The notes under the pieces are model-generated. The model did no database searches. It saw only the letters and a program-made list of their open reading frames with translations, and was not told where the DNA came from. A DNA stretch of 10,332 nucleotides from CAYTPE01 sp964439885 (GTDB lineage: Bacteria; Patescibacteriota; Patescibacteriia; Magasanikbacterales; GWA2-37-8). Numbering within the stretch: position 1 is the first letter of the stretch; each line of letters opens with the position of its first letter. Location: contig CAYTPE010000042.1 of NCBI GenBank assembly GCA_964439885.1, positions 1-10,332 of the forward strand, given 5' to 3'. Shown in pieces: positions 1 to 6,900 of this stretch. The position numbers and the translations under genes were made by a program.

Positions 1-166
1 GGAAAGATCTAAGCGACGTTATTTTGTCCAATTGAACTTAGATTCTTCGCTACGCCTGCTTGCCTGTCTGCGCAGGTAGACGCAGGCAAGCTCAGAATGA
101 CAATGGGCGAAACTCGCTATGAGTTCCTATACGCACAGTATACTCCCGCCGAGCAGGCAGCACAAA
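1..166. other. Left-edge intergenic DNA with repeat module
   Basis: No gene is supported here. The stretch lies downstream of the cupin gene. It holds an AGATTCT...AGAATGACA palindromic module (40-102) and two weak hairpins between that module and the cupin stop: AACTC/GAGTT at 111-115 and 121-125, and TATAC/GTATA at 128-132 and 138-142. Neither hairpin is followed by a T tract on the minus strand, so I do not call a terminator. Confidence 0.6.
40..102. repeat. Dispersed palindromic module with nested hairpin
   Basis: Outer arms AGATTCT (40-46) and AGAATGACA (94-102) pair through ATTCT/AGAAT. Between them lies a perfect 8-bp inverted repeat, CTTGCCTG (59-66) and CAGGCAAG (83-90), around a 16-nt loop. 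The flanks TTCGCTACGC (47-56) and CTCAGAAT read like a shorter module of the kind seen at 1843-1958 that was split by insertion of the inner palindrome. The arms are seen in the sequence; the insertion history is inferred. Confidence 0.6.
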
Positions 167-559
167 TTATTCGGTGGTTCTGCCATCAAAATGTTCCTCC
201 ACTTCGTCGGCCTTCGTTTTTTCCACCGTACCGTCTTTGTGGTCGGGCGGGGCGTAGATGGTATAGAGCTTGAGATCGCGACTACCAGTATTGATGATAT
301 TGTGCCAATTACCCGCCGGCACGATGATGCTTTCGTCGGCATTCAGGCTGTATTCGGTTTCACCATTATTCAGCACCGCCTTGGCACTCCCCGCTTCGAC
401 GCGAATAAACTGATCGAGCCCGTGCACTTCGTTGCCGATTTCTTCCCCGGGTCGTAGGCACATTACCACGAGCTGCATGTAGTGCGACGTATAGAGCACG
501 CGGCGATAGTCAGTATTGTCTATAGTTGCTTGTTCGATATTGAGATGAAAGCCTTTCAT
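167..559 (-). CDS. Cupin domain protein (small single-domain cupin)
   Basis: A 130-aa protein that is almost entirely one cupin barrel. Cupin motif 1 is about residues 37-57 (PGEEIGNEVHGLDQFIRVEAG), with H46 and E54; D49-Q50 stand where a second histidine is often found. Motif 2 is about residues 78-90, with P81, G83, H86 and N90. A conserved-looking tail, LKLYTIYAPPDHKDGTV, follows. H46, H86 and nearby acidic residues are candidate metal ligands. No signal peptide or membrane segment is visible, so it is probably cytoplasmic. Reaction and substrate cannot be told from sequence; cupins of this type are often annotated as mannose-6-phosphate isomerase-like. The ATG at 559 is the only plausible start because a stop lies in frame upstream. 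A GGGAGG-like stretch is too far upstream (about 20 nt) for a normal ribosome site, and TATACT at 571-576 could be a -10 box giving a near-leaderless message. Confidence 0.9.
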   Translation of the reverse strand: MKGFHLNIEQATIDNTDYRRVLYTSHYMQLVVMCLRPGEEIGNEVHGLDQFIRVEAGSAKAVLNNGETEYSLNADESIIVPAGNWHNIINTGSRDLKLYTIYAPPDHKDGTVEKTKADEVEEHFDGRTTE

Positions 560-629
560 AGAATGTCTGAAGTATAAGACCTCCCACCACTCTACTTATT
601 ACGCCACCAACTTTTTGTGAAAAAATCAA

Positions 630-995
630 CTATATTATTTTTCTCTGTTTGAAAAAACCAACGGCAATGGGCAAAGCAAAGGTAAGTGCGTAGTAGAGAT
701 ACACATCGAACTTGTAATATATGGAACCCACTTTGAACAAAATCACCAGGAACAGAAAATCACAGACCACAGCCACCAGAGTCCATACTACAGCGATGCG
801 GGCGTAGTACGCCACATTCGGACCGTGTATTTTTTTGAAAAGCACGAGAAGGGTAATAAGTACCCCAATGGGTGTGACCACATACCCAATATACGCCGCC
901 GGCACGAGTATGTATGCCACGATGCCGAGCACGTAGCCAATAAGCCAAAGAATAAATCCCCAACCGAAAGATTGTTTGAGAAATGGTGTAGTCAT
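630..995 (-). CDS. Four-helix integral membrane protein, unknown function
   Basis: A 121-aa very hydrophobic protein with four predicted membrane segments, at about residues 11-30, 35-53, 62-88 and 96-114, and short polar connections. The tail KQRKII is basic, so it probably faces the cytoplasm; the KK between helices 2 and 3 (residues 54-55) fits that. It resembles a hypothetical membrane family I remember from Patescibacteria (start MTTPFLKQSFGWGF, later YYKFDVYLYYALTF), but no function is known to me. No catalytic or metal-binding motif is visible. It starts 24 nt after the stop of the zinc-ribbon gene, so the two are probably co-transcribed. No Shine-Dalgarno sequence precedes the ATG, and an in-frame stop just upstream limits the start. 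Confidence 0.85.
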   Translation of the reverse strand: MTTPFLKQSFGWGFILWLIGYVLGIVAYILVPAAYIGYVVTPIGVLITLLVLFKKIHGPNVAYYARIAVVWTLVAVVCDFLFLVILFKVGSIYYKFDVYLYYALTFALPIAVGFFKQRKII

Positions 996-1019
996 AGGAC
1001 ACGTGCTAACTGACTCGAG

Positions 1020-1475
1020 TTATGGTGCGCGCACCCCTATCTCGGCCAAGGCGTCGGCCGTTGGCTTCTGCATACCGAGTGTAAAGAGAAAGCGAGCTAC
1101 GTTATTAATCATATAAAAAGCGGTGGCGAAAAGAGAAATGGTACCCCACCAGCCCAGAAATAGATTTTTGACGGTGAACTCGGTAAATACTTTATTAATA
1201 CAATTTTTACACAAATTTCCTTTTACCGATCCGAAGCGGCGCGCTATCAACATGCCGATGTTATAATAAAATTCCATATATTTAGTTTGCGCGCGCACAC
1301 CACAACGCTGACACAGCCCGCTCGCACCGGCAGGCGATGAGGCTGACGGCGCGGTTGACACCATGGGAGTGCTGCTCTGCGCCATTGCATTTACCACTTC
1401 TTTTACCTCGGTGCCACACTTAGAGCAAAACAATTGATTGGCCGCCACCACAGCGCCACAATTTCGACAGGTCAT
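1020..1475 (-). CDS. Zinc-ribbon membrane-anchored protein
   Basis: A 151-aa protein. An N-terminal zinc ribbon has CxxC pairs at C3/C6 and C17/C20. A low-complexity Ser/Ala/Pro linker follows (about residues 30-53). A second four-cysteine site has C55/C58 and C89/C92, enclosing FYYNIGMLIARR. A hydrophobic segment (about 104-133, starting LFLGWWGTISLF) is probably membrane-embedded, either one helix or a re-entrant pair. This layout matches a widespread uncharacterised zinc-ribbon family; I infer a structural or protein-binding role at the membrane, not an enzyme. The frame stays open upstream to a TTG at 1526, but the ATG at 1475 puts the first CxxC right at the N-terminus, as usual for these ribbons, and leaves room for the promoter at 1498-1526. 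No Shine-Dalgarno sequence is visible. Confidence 0.85.
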   Translation of the reverse strand: MTCRNCGAVVAANQLFCSKCGTEVKEVVNAMAQSSTPMVSTAPSASSPAGASGLCQRCGVRAQTKYMEFYYNIGMLIARRFGSVKGNLCKNCINKVFTEFTVKNLFLGWWGTISLFATAFYMINNVARFLFTLGMQKPTADALAEIGVRAP

Positions 1476-1497
1476 ATGATGTAAATAAAAAATAAAG

Positions 1498-1526
1498 ATT
1501 ATGCTATTTACCACCGTGCCATGCAA
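1498..1526 (-). promoter_or_regulatory. Candidate sigma-70-type promoter of the zinc-ribbon gene
   Basis: On the minus strand, TTGCAT (1521-1526) and CATAAT (1498-1503) are exactly 17 nt apart, close to the TTGACA/TATAAT consensus. Transcription would begin near 1491, leaving a leader of about 16 nt before the ATG at 1475. Box similarity and spacing are seen; activity is inferred. Confidence 0.45.
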
Positions 1527-1640
1527 TTCTGCCGCACGCTCTTTCTATACACTACACCCCAATTGTTACCTGGTAAAGATTATCGATGCCCAACATATGC
1601 ACAGCAACGCTGCCGTCTTAGGGCCCGAGCATATGGCCGG

Positions 1641-1753
1641 CGGCCGTAGTGACGCGATGAGGACGAGTGATCCCGCCCCGAAGGGCGGGACGGACGAAAT
1701 GCGACTCTGCTCATTTGAGTTCGAACAAGGACGAATCGGGTCACTACGAGCCG
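1641..1753. repeat. Long-range inverted repeat enclosing nested hairpins
   Basis: The outer stem pairs CGGC+CGTAGTGAC (1641-1653) with GTCACTACG+A+GCCG (1740-1753): 13 base pairs with one bulged A at 1749. Inside is a perfect 8-bp hairpin, TCCCGCCC (1671-1678) with GGGCGGGA (1683-1690), around the tetraloop CGAA. Possible further nested pairs are ATGAG (1657-1661) with CTCAT (1710-1714) and GAGT (1665-1668) with ACTC (1704-1707). The hexamer GGACGA occurs at 1661, 1692 and 1729, and again at 1792 outside the stem. The element may be a non-autonomous mobile repeat or a structured RNA; sequence alone does not decide. Confidence 0.6.
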
Positions 1754-1780
1754 ACGGACATCAGCTCGGAGTCTTTTTTG

Positions 1781-1810
1781 GTTACTTTTTTGGACGAGCA
1801 AAAAAGTAAC
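1781..1810. repeat. Perfect 12-bp inverted repeat
   Basis: GTTACTTTTTTG (1781-1792) and CAAAAAAGTAAC (1799-1810) are exact reverse complements around the 6-nt loop GACGAG. The shape resembles the GTTACTTTT...AAAAGTAAC repeats I remember from many unrelated bacterial genomes. No run of T directly follows the stem on either strand, so it does not look like an ordinary intrinsic terminator. Confidence 0.75.
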
Positions 1811-1842
1811 GCCCGCCGCAAGCGTGGCGACACAGCGGCGAT

Positions 1843-1958
1843 AGATCCCTGCCTTTCCGCCAAAGGCGGACTGTCGCGCGGGGATGACAATTGGACAGAG
1901 ATCCCTCCTGTGGCGTCGGGATGACAAGTGAAGATCCTGAAACAAGTTCAGGATGACA
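1843..1958. repeat. Three tandem AGATCC...GGATGACA palindromic modules
   Basis: Module 1 runs from AGATCCC (1843-1849) to GGGATGACA (1881-1889) and contains a small TCCGCC/GGCGGA hairpin (1856-1870). Module 2 runs from AGATCCC (1899-1905) to GGGATGACA (1918-1926). Module 3 runs from AGATCCT (1932-1938) to AGGATGACA (1950-1958), with longer arms ATCCTGAA/TTCAGGAT (1934-1941, 1947-1954) around ACAAG. In each copy the ends can pair (ATCCC/GGGAT or ATCCT/AGGAT), while the cores are unrelated in sequence and length. A fourth module is at 40-102. Confidence 0.7.
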
Positions 1959-1977
1959 GACGTGACAGAGGAAAAAA

Positions 1978-2757
1978 TTATTTCTTCGGCCACCACGGCA
2001 CCAGCACGCTTGTCTTCCGTTTGTACTCCGCAAACTCCGGCTTCTCAGCCATTTTCTTTTCGAGCAGCGGCACGCCCGAAACAAACAAAATCAAAAAAGT
2101 AATCGTGAGCGGCCCAACCACTGCCCACCACCCACCCACGCCGAGCGAAATTATCCATATCCCCCACCACTGCGTAACCTCGCCAAAATAATTGGGGTGG
2201 CGCGAATATTTCCAGAGTCCGCTCTGCATTATTTTTCCTGTGTTATTTGAATCGCGTACAAATAGCGCGAGCTGCCGGTCGGCCGCAGATTCACACAAAA
2301 ACCCAACGGCCCACACCGCTATACCAATATACTCAAGCGGACCAAATATATAGGCGTTACTGATCTGTATCACCATGACCGGCAACGCGATGATGTACAT
2401 GAGGAAGCCTTGCAACACATATACTTGCGCGTACGAACGCAACACAAACCACTTTCCCCATTCGCTGCGCCACTTGGCATAGCGGTAATCTTCCGGCTTG
2501 CCATGATTACGTCTATATATATGATACGCGAGTCGAATTCCCCAGATGGCTACCATGAGACTAACAATGAGAGCAACCGATTCGACATCGGTGGTTGGGC
2601 CGTGCGGAGTGAGTGAGTATGCGCGCATGGACACGAACAAAAACCCAAGCCCCCACGCGATGTCGGCTACGTCATTGCGCTTTTTGATGAGTGAGATGAT
2701 AAACCACACTGTCATGTAGCCCCATACAAACAGGGCGAGGCTGATGTACGGATTCAT
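1978..2757 (-). CDS. DUF1295 family membrane protein (steroid 5-alpha-reductase-like)
   Basis: A 259-aa polytopic membrane protein, about the usual DUF1295 length, with roughly six hydrophobic segments. Family landmarks are RLAYHIYRRNHGKPEDYRY (residues 75-93), E155/D160-RQLALF, SGLWKYSRHPNYFGE (179-193), a following WWGIW, SGVPLLEKKM (227-236) and EYKRKTSVLVPW (244-255). These match the NADPH-binding, C-terminal half of steroid 5-alpha reductases and isoprenylcysteine methyltransferase-like proteins. A reductase acting on a lipid in the membrane is the reasonable inference; the substrate is unknown. The frame stays open upstream to 3027, but that part is the antisense shadow of the neighbouring gene and has no membrane-protein character. 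The ATG at 2757 overlaps the DUF2177 stop in an ATGA, so translation is probably coupled. It is the last gene of the long minus-strand run before the repeat region. Confidence 0.9.
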   Translation of the reverse strand: MNPYISLALFVWGYMTVWFIISLIKKRNDVADIAWGLGFLFVSMRAYSLTPHGPTTDVESVALIVSLMVAIWGIRLAYHIYRRNHGKPEDYRYAKWRSEWGKWFVLRSYAQVYVLQGFLMYIIALPVMVIQISNAYIFGPLEYIGIAVWAVGFLCESAADRQLALFVRDSNNTGKIMQSGLWKYSRHPNYFGEVTQWWGIWIISLGVGGWWAVVGPLTITFLILFVSGVPLLEKKMAEKPEFAEYKRKTSVLVPWWPKK

Positions 2758-3152
2758 AGGCCGAATTTTTTGGCGATAAGAAACGTAATGGTAGCGACAA
2801 GTGCCGAGAGCACCGCTCCCCACGCGAGATCTACCACCGTGACGATGAGTGGCCAGTTTTTCACGGTGGCCAAGTTTGTGAGGTCGTAGGTGGCGTAGGT
2901 CACGATACCAAACAGCGCGCCGGTGAGCGCTACGCGCACCCATGAATTTTTTTCCATTCCTGGTGATACGACGAATACCACCAAGCCGAATATAAAGAGC
3001 AGATAAAACACAATCGCCGCCGCCCAATTCACATTGGGCGTCATGATATACCCCAGATGTTTATTATAAAAATTTTTAGCCACCAGCCCGAGCCAAATCA
3101 TGTCGATGCCGAAGAAGACGGGCAGGGCGATGAGGTAGAGTTTGAGGAGCAT
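2754..3152 (-). CDS. DUF2177 family membrane protein
   Basis: A 132-aa protein with four hydrophobic segments and the DUF2177 landmarks: FFGIDMIWLGLVAKNFY near the N-terminus, a middle GALFGIVTYATYDLTNLATVKNWP, and VVDLAWGAVLSALVA near the end. The family has no assigned reaction that I know of. It is commonly found beside DUF1295 genes, in some bacteria together with fatty-acid-modifying enzymes, which points to membrane lipid modification or stress. Here it overlaps the DUF1295 gene by 4 nt. The frame also contains a TTG at 3173 inside the upstream nuclease gene, but the ATG at 3152, 4 nt after the nuclease stop, begins right at the first hydrophobic segment and is preferred. No Shine-Dalgarno sequence is present. 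The DNA is clearly more G+C-rich than the nuclease gene just upstream. Confidence 0.88.
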   Translation of the reverse strand: MLLKLYLIALPVFFGIDMIWLGLVAKNFYNKHLGYIMTPNVNWAAAIVFYLLFIFGLVVFVVSPGMEKNSWVRVALTGALFGIVTYATYDLTNLATVKNWPLIVTVVDLAWGAVLSALVATITFLIAKKFGL

Positions 3153-3156
3153 AGGG

Positions 3157-3630
3157 TTAGTTATTTTTTTCAAAATCTTTTAAAATTTGCAAATATTTTT
3201 TCTGAATAATTTCAGGTACCAATTCTTTTGATAATGGAGATATGGCACCTTTATTTTTTATAATTGCCTCAATATCGTCAAAATAAAACCCTCCCAATGT
3301 TGCGACGAACAAATACGATGGGTTCCAAGATTTGTGCATCCTTTCAGCATCCTTAAGAACATACGACATGTTAAGGTTATGCTGAAATTTAACCTCTATC
3401 AACTTAACATGTTTTGTTTTTAGTTCAATCACAGCAAAATCAGGGGCGGTTCGCAACGTTTCTATCATTTCGTTTTTCTCGCTGTAACCTTGTTGAATCA
3501 TTTCTGGAATTATTTTTTCATAACCGAACTCCAAAACCGTAAATGCTTTGGTCTCGCGCAACATTTGTGCAAAAACAGTTTCGGCAATTTTGCCTTTGAC
3601 GAGGTTTACGGCGAAATTTGTCTGGGACAT
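3157..3630 (-). CDS. PD-(D/E)XK nuclease-like protein
   Basis: A 157-aa protein with the core signature of the PD-(D/E)XK nuclease fold: a helix GKIAETVFAQMLRE with E17, then TAPDFAVIEL (PD at 63-64), then a strand KLIEVKF with E79-V80-K81. A later aromatic strand, WNPSYLFVATLGGFYFDD (102-119), fits the fold. D64, E79 and K81 are candidate catalytic residues. I remember similar uncharacterised proteins in CPR genomes. It could cut DNA as a stand-alone nuclease, assist the restriction system, or be a resolvase- or repair-type enzyme; no DNA-binding domain is visible to specify targets. It lies 6 nt after the 93-aa gene and 4 nt before the DUF2177 gene. The DNA is AT-rich (19 G+C of 60 at 3241-3300, against 31 of 60 at 2641-2700). 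No Shine-Dalgarno sequence is present. Confidence 0.8.
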   Translation of the reverse strand: MSQTNFAVNLVKGKIAETVFAQMLRETKAFTVLEFGYEKIIPEMIQQGYSEKNEMIETLRTAPDFAVIELKTKHVKLIEVKFQHNLNMSYVLKDAERMHKSWNPSYLFVATLGGFYFDDIEAIIKNKGAISPLSKELVPEIIQKKYLQILKDFEKNN

Positions 3631-3636
3631 AAAATT

Positions 3637-3918
3637 TTATTTTTTCGAACGTCTGTGTAGTGCTCTCATACCGTACGCAACATCTTCAACGGCTACTAAT
3701 TTTGCCCGACTAAGAACAATTTTAATTGCTCGGGGAATATCATCAAAATAATTAAACATTTCATCTTGCGTTCCTATCCCTTTTGTGGGATTAGCTTCTA
3801 GGTGGACGTTCCCACAAGTCCAAAAAGGAACTTGATTTTGTTTGCCACCAACTTTATCCGGAAGATCGTTTGTAAAAAAACGAATAGTAACTCCAATTGT
3901 TTTATTATCTTTTTTCAT
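3637..3918 (-). CDS. Small protein of unknown function next to hsdR
   Basis: A 93-aa soluble protein. It starts with a lysine-rich MKKDNKTIGVTIRFFTNDL, has a middle segment FWTCGNVHLEANPTKGI with a single cysteine, then MFNYFDDIPRAIKIVLSRAK, and ends in a basic tail ALHRRSKK. The alternation suggests a small alpha/beta fold: strands near residues 8-15, 36-42 and 73-77, with a helix near 59-71. I recall similar short hypothetical proteins near restriction genes in CPR genomes but know no function. The basic tail could bind nucleic acid. It sits 26 nt behind hsdR and 6 nt before the PD-(D/E)XK gene, so it probably belongs to the restriction island. The frame extends two codons up to a TTG at 3924; the ATG at 3918 is the simpler start. 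Confidence 0.75.
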   Translation of the reverse strand: MKKDNKTIGVTIRFFTNDLPDKVGGKQNQVPFWTCGNVHLEANPTKGIGTQDEMFNYFDDIPRAIKIVLSRAKLVAVEDVAYGMRALHRRSKK

Positions 3919-3944
3919 AAACAAAATTTTAATTTATTAACAAA

Positions 3945-6900
3945 TTAATTACCCGTCCAATCCCTACACAGCACCTCCGCCTGTTCAAGCACTGTCTTCG
4001 TCGCCGCTTCTTGCTTGTCGGGCGGGTATTGATACTTATTGAGTAATTTTTTGACATAGACACGCAGCTTTGCCCGTACACTCTCCTTGAGAGTCCAGTC
4101 GATGGTTGTGTTCTTGCGGAGCATTACAACTAATTCCTGAGCAATCTTTTTTAAGGTTGCGTCGCCCAATTCTTTCACGGCACTTTCATTTTCGCACAAT
4201 GCGTCATAAAAAGCCACTTCTTCCTCACTTAATTTTAAATCAACACCTCTCTCCTTTTCGCTCCGAATCTTTTTTGCGAGTTCAACCAACTCCACAATCA
4301 CTTGCGCTGCCTCGATAGTCTGATTTTGATATCGACGAATGGTATCTTCAAGCATTTTGGAAAACGAACGCGACTTTACTAAAAATTTCTTTTCCATAGT
4401 GCGGATTTCGTCATTGAGCAGCTTGCGCAATACCTCTAGCGCGAGATTCTTCCGATCCAGATTTTGTACTTCTTCCAAAAATTCATCAGAGAGTATAGCA
4501 ATGTTGGGCGACTTCAGCCCGGCCGCATCAAAGATATTTATGACTTTTTCAGACGCAACAGCATCGGACACAATTTGTTTTATCGCCATGTCGTAATCGT
4601 CTTCCGTGGGGCCGCCAAGACCGCCTTGCTGTTCAAATTTTGCGAGCATCGCGCGAATTGTTTGGAAAAAAGCCACCTCATCACGGATACGCAATGCTTC
4701 GTCGCTTGGCGCGGCGAGCGCAAACGCTTGCGATAACTCGCTCACGGCTTGCATGTAACGCTTTTTACCGTTTTCCAAACCTAAAATATAATCCATAGCA
4801 CTGCCGGCCACCGACGCTTTCACACTGGCTTTACCGGTAAAGTAGGTATCGTACTTGAACCCATGATACAGTGCTTGTAATAACTCAAACTTTTCTAGCA
4901 TTACCGCAGTCGCTTTCTCTTTGTCTACTGTTGGCGATCCTTTACCCACCTTGGTGTAGTGCGACAGCGCCTCTTTGAGAGACTGCGCAATGCCTAAATA
5001 ATCCACCACGAGGCCGCCCGGTTTATCTTTATACACTCTGTTTACGCGCGCGATTGCCTGCATGAGTCCATGCCCGTGCATGGGTTTATCAATATACATG
5101 GTGTGCATGGAAGGCGCGTCAAAACCGGTGAGCCACATGTCGCGCACAATCACAAATTTGAGCTCGTCTTTGGGATCTTTCATGCGACGTGCCAAGAGCT
5201 CACGATCTTCTTTGGTGTATAGGTGTTTTTGATACTGTGCCGGGTCGCTTGCGCTGCCGGTCATTACCACTTTAATAAATCCTTTATTGATATCACCACT
5301 CGCCCACTGCGGTCTCAGTTTCACAATCTCGTCGTACAGCTCTACAGCAATGCGCCTGCTCATAGCCACAAACATACCCTTACCGTCCATACTGGCTTGT
5401 CTAGCTTCAAAATGTGCCACCACATCCTGCGCGATGAGGGCAATACGTTTTTGCGAGCCTACCATCGCTTCGAGCCGTGCCCATTTACTTTTGAGCATTT
5501 CTTTCTTCTCCATTTCTTCACCCTCGGTAAGCTCTTCAAAATCCTTATCAATTTTAGGCGTCACTTCTTTGAGCAGCACCATTTTGGCCAAACGTGCTTC
5601 ATAGTAAATAGGCACGGTTGCTTTATCGGCCACTGCCTGGGCGATATCGTAAATATCTATGTAGTTGCCAAACACGGCACGAGTATTTTTATCAGATAAT
5701 TCAATCGGCGTGCCCGTGAAGCCAATAAACGAAGCATTGGGGAGCGCATCGTGCATGTGCCTGGCAAAACCGTCGATAAAGTCGTACTGGCTGCGGTGCG
5801 CTTCGTCGGCAATCACGACGATATTTTTTCTGTCCGATAATTGTGGGTGGGCATCACCTTTGTGCTCAGGGAAAAATTTTTGAATAGTGGTAAACACTAC
5901 CCCACCCGAAGCGACCGTTAAAAACTCTTTGAGCTCTTTGCGATCGTGGGCTTGCCTCGGTATTTGCCGGAGCAAGTCGCTGCATTTAGAAAATACATCG
6001 AAAAGTTGCCCGTCAAGATCGTTGCGGTCGGTAAGAACTACCAATGTAGGGTTATGCAGAACTTGAATAATTTTGCCCGCGTAAAAAACCATGGAAAGGG
6101 ACTTGCCCGATCCTTGGGTATGCCACAGCACCCCCGCTCGCCTATCGCCCAGCGGCTGCTCTTCGCTGCTCGCAAAACCGTACTGCGCCGGGTGTTCTTT
6201 TACCATCTCTGGTTGTGGCGCATCGGCGGCCGCGCGCACGGTGGAGGCAACCGAGCGATTCACGGCAAAATACTGATGATACGCGGCTACTTTTTTTACA
6301 ATTTTGGTAACATTATTTTGGCTGTCTTTTTCGTTTTCAAAAACGATAAAATTGGTGAGAATATCCAGAATGCGCTCGGGAGCAAACATGCCTTTGATAA
6401 GCACTTCCACGTCGTCGGTTTTGGCCGTCGTTTTTCCATCAATACTTTTCCAAGCCATAAAGCGATCCATGTCACTGGAAATAGTACCCACGAGGCCGCT
6501 CTTAATCTGGTCGGCGAGTATGCAGAGTTCGTTATACGCAAACAGTGACGGAATGTCGGTTTTGTATGTTTGAATTTGGTTGAAGGCGTGGCGATTCGTA
6601 GCGGCAGCGTCGGCTGGATTTTTTAATTCAAAAACTGCAACTGGCAAACCATTTATAAACACCACCACATCCGGTCGGCGGTTATGATTGTTTTCTATGA
6701 CGGTAAATTGATTTACCGCCAACCAATCATTATTGGTCAGGTTCTTCTGATCCACTACATACACTTTATCGCCTTTCAAAAAATCATGCTCGTCTTTATA
6801 GGCAACATCCACACCATCGGTGAGCATTTTATGAAATGCCTGATTGACCTCGATGAGTGTTGGCTTAGACCATGGCAAGGCAACGATTTTTTCCACCGCG

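Larger units (their letters stand above)
1527..1977. other. Gene-free, repeat-dense intergenic region
   Basis: This 451-nt stretch separates the DUF1295 gene from the zinc-ribbon gene. The open frames in it translate to low-complexity Arg/Ser text and to VILNLFQDL-like and HPELVSGS-like words, which recur as spurious ORFs over dispersed repeats in many bacterial genomes. From left to right it holds the upstream edge of the zinc-ribbon promoter, plain sequence to about 1635, a long-range stem structure (1641-1753), a 12-bp hairpin (1781-1810) and three tandem palindromic modules (1843-1958). No hairpin is followed by a T tract, so no intrinsic terminator is called although transcription of the upstream operon probably ends in this interval. 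Confidence 0.7.

Noticed and set aside
1641..1753. Hammerhead-ribozyme-like words (GATGAG ... GACGAAA) inside the structured repeat
   Set aside because: The conserved CUGAUGA is not present (the sequence reads GCGATGA), and the hairpin is not placed as a proper stem II, so a ribozyme call is not supported.
1781..1810. Intrinsic terminator for the long minus-strand operon
   Set aside because: The stem is perfect, but the poly-A/T runs are inside it and no T tract follows on the minus strand.
1580..2191. Open frames on both strands across the repeat region
   Set aside because: They translate to Arg/Ser-rich text and VILNLFQDL or HPELVSGS words typical of spurious frames over dispersed repeats, and some run into the DUF1295 gene in another frame.
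2758..3027. N-terminal extension of the DUF1295 gene by 90 residues
   Set aside because: It starts at TTG, is Arg/His-rich, lies entirely over the DUF2177 gene and lacks any family similarity; the ATG at 2757 forms a classic ATGA overlap.
5223..6548. Long plus-strand open frames opposite hsdR
   Set aside because: They are antisense shadows of hsdR with no domain signature, while the minus-strand frame carries every HsdR motif.
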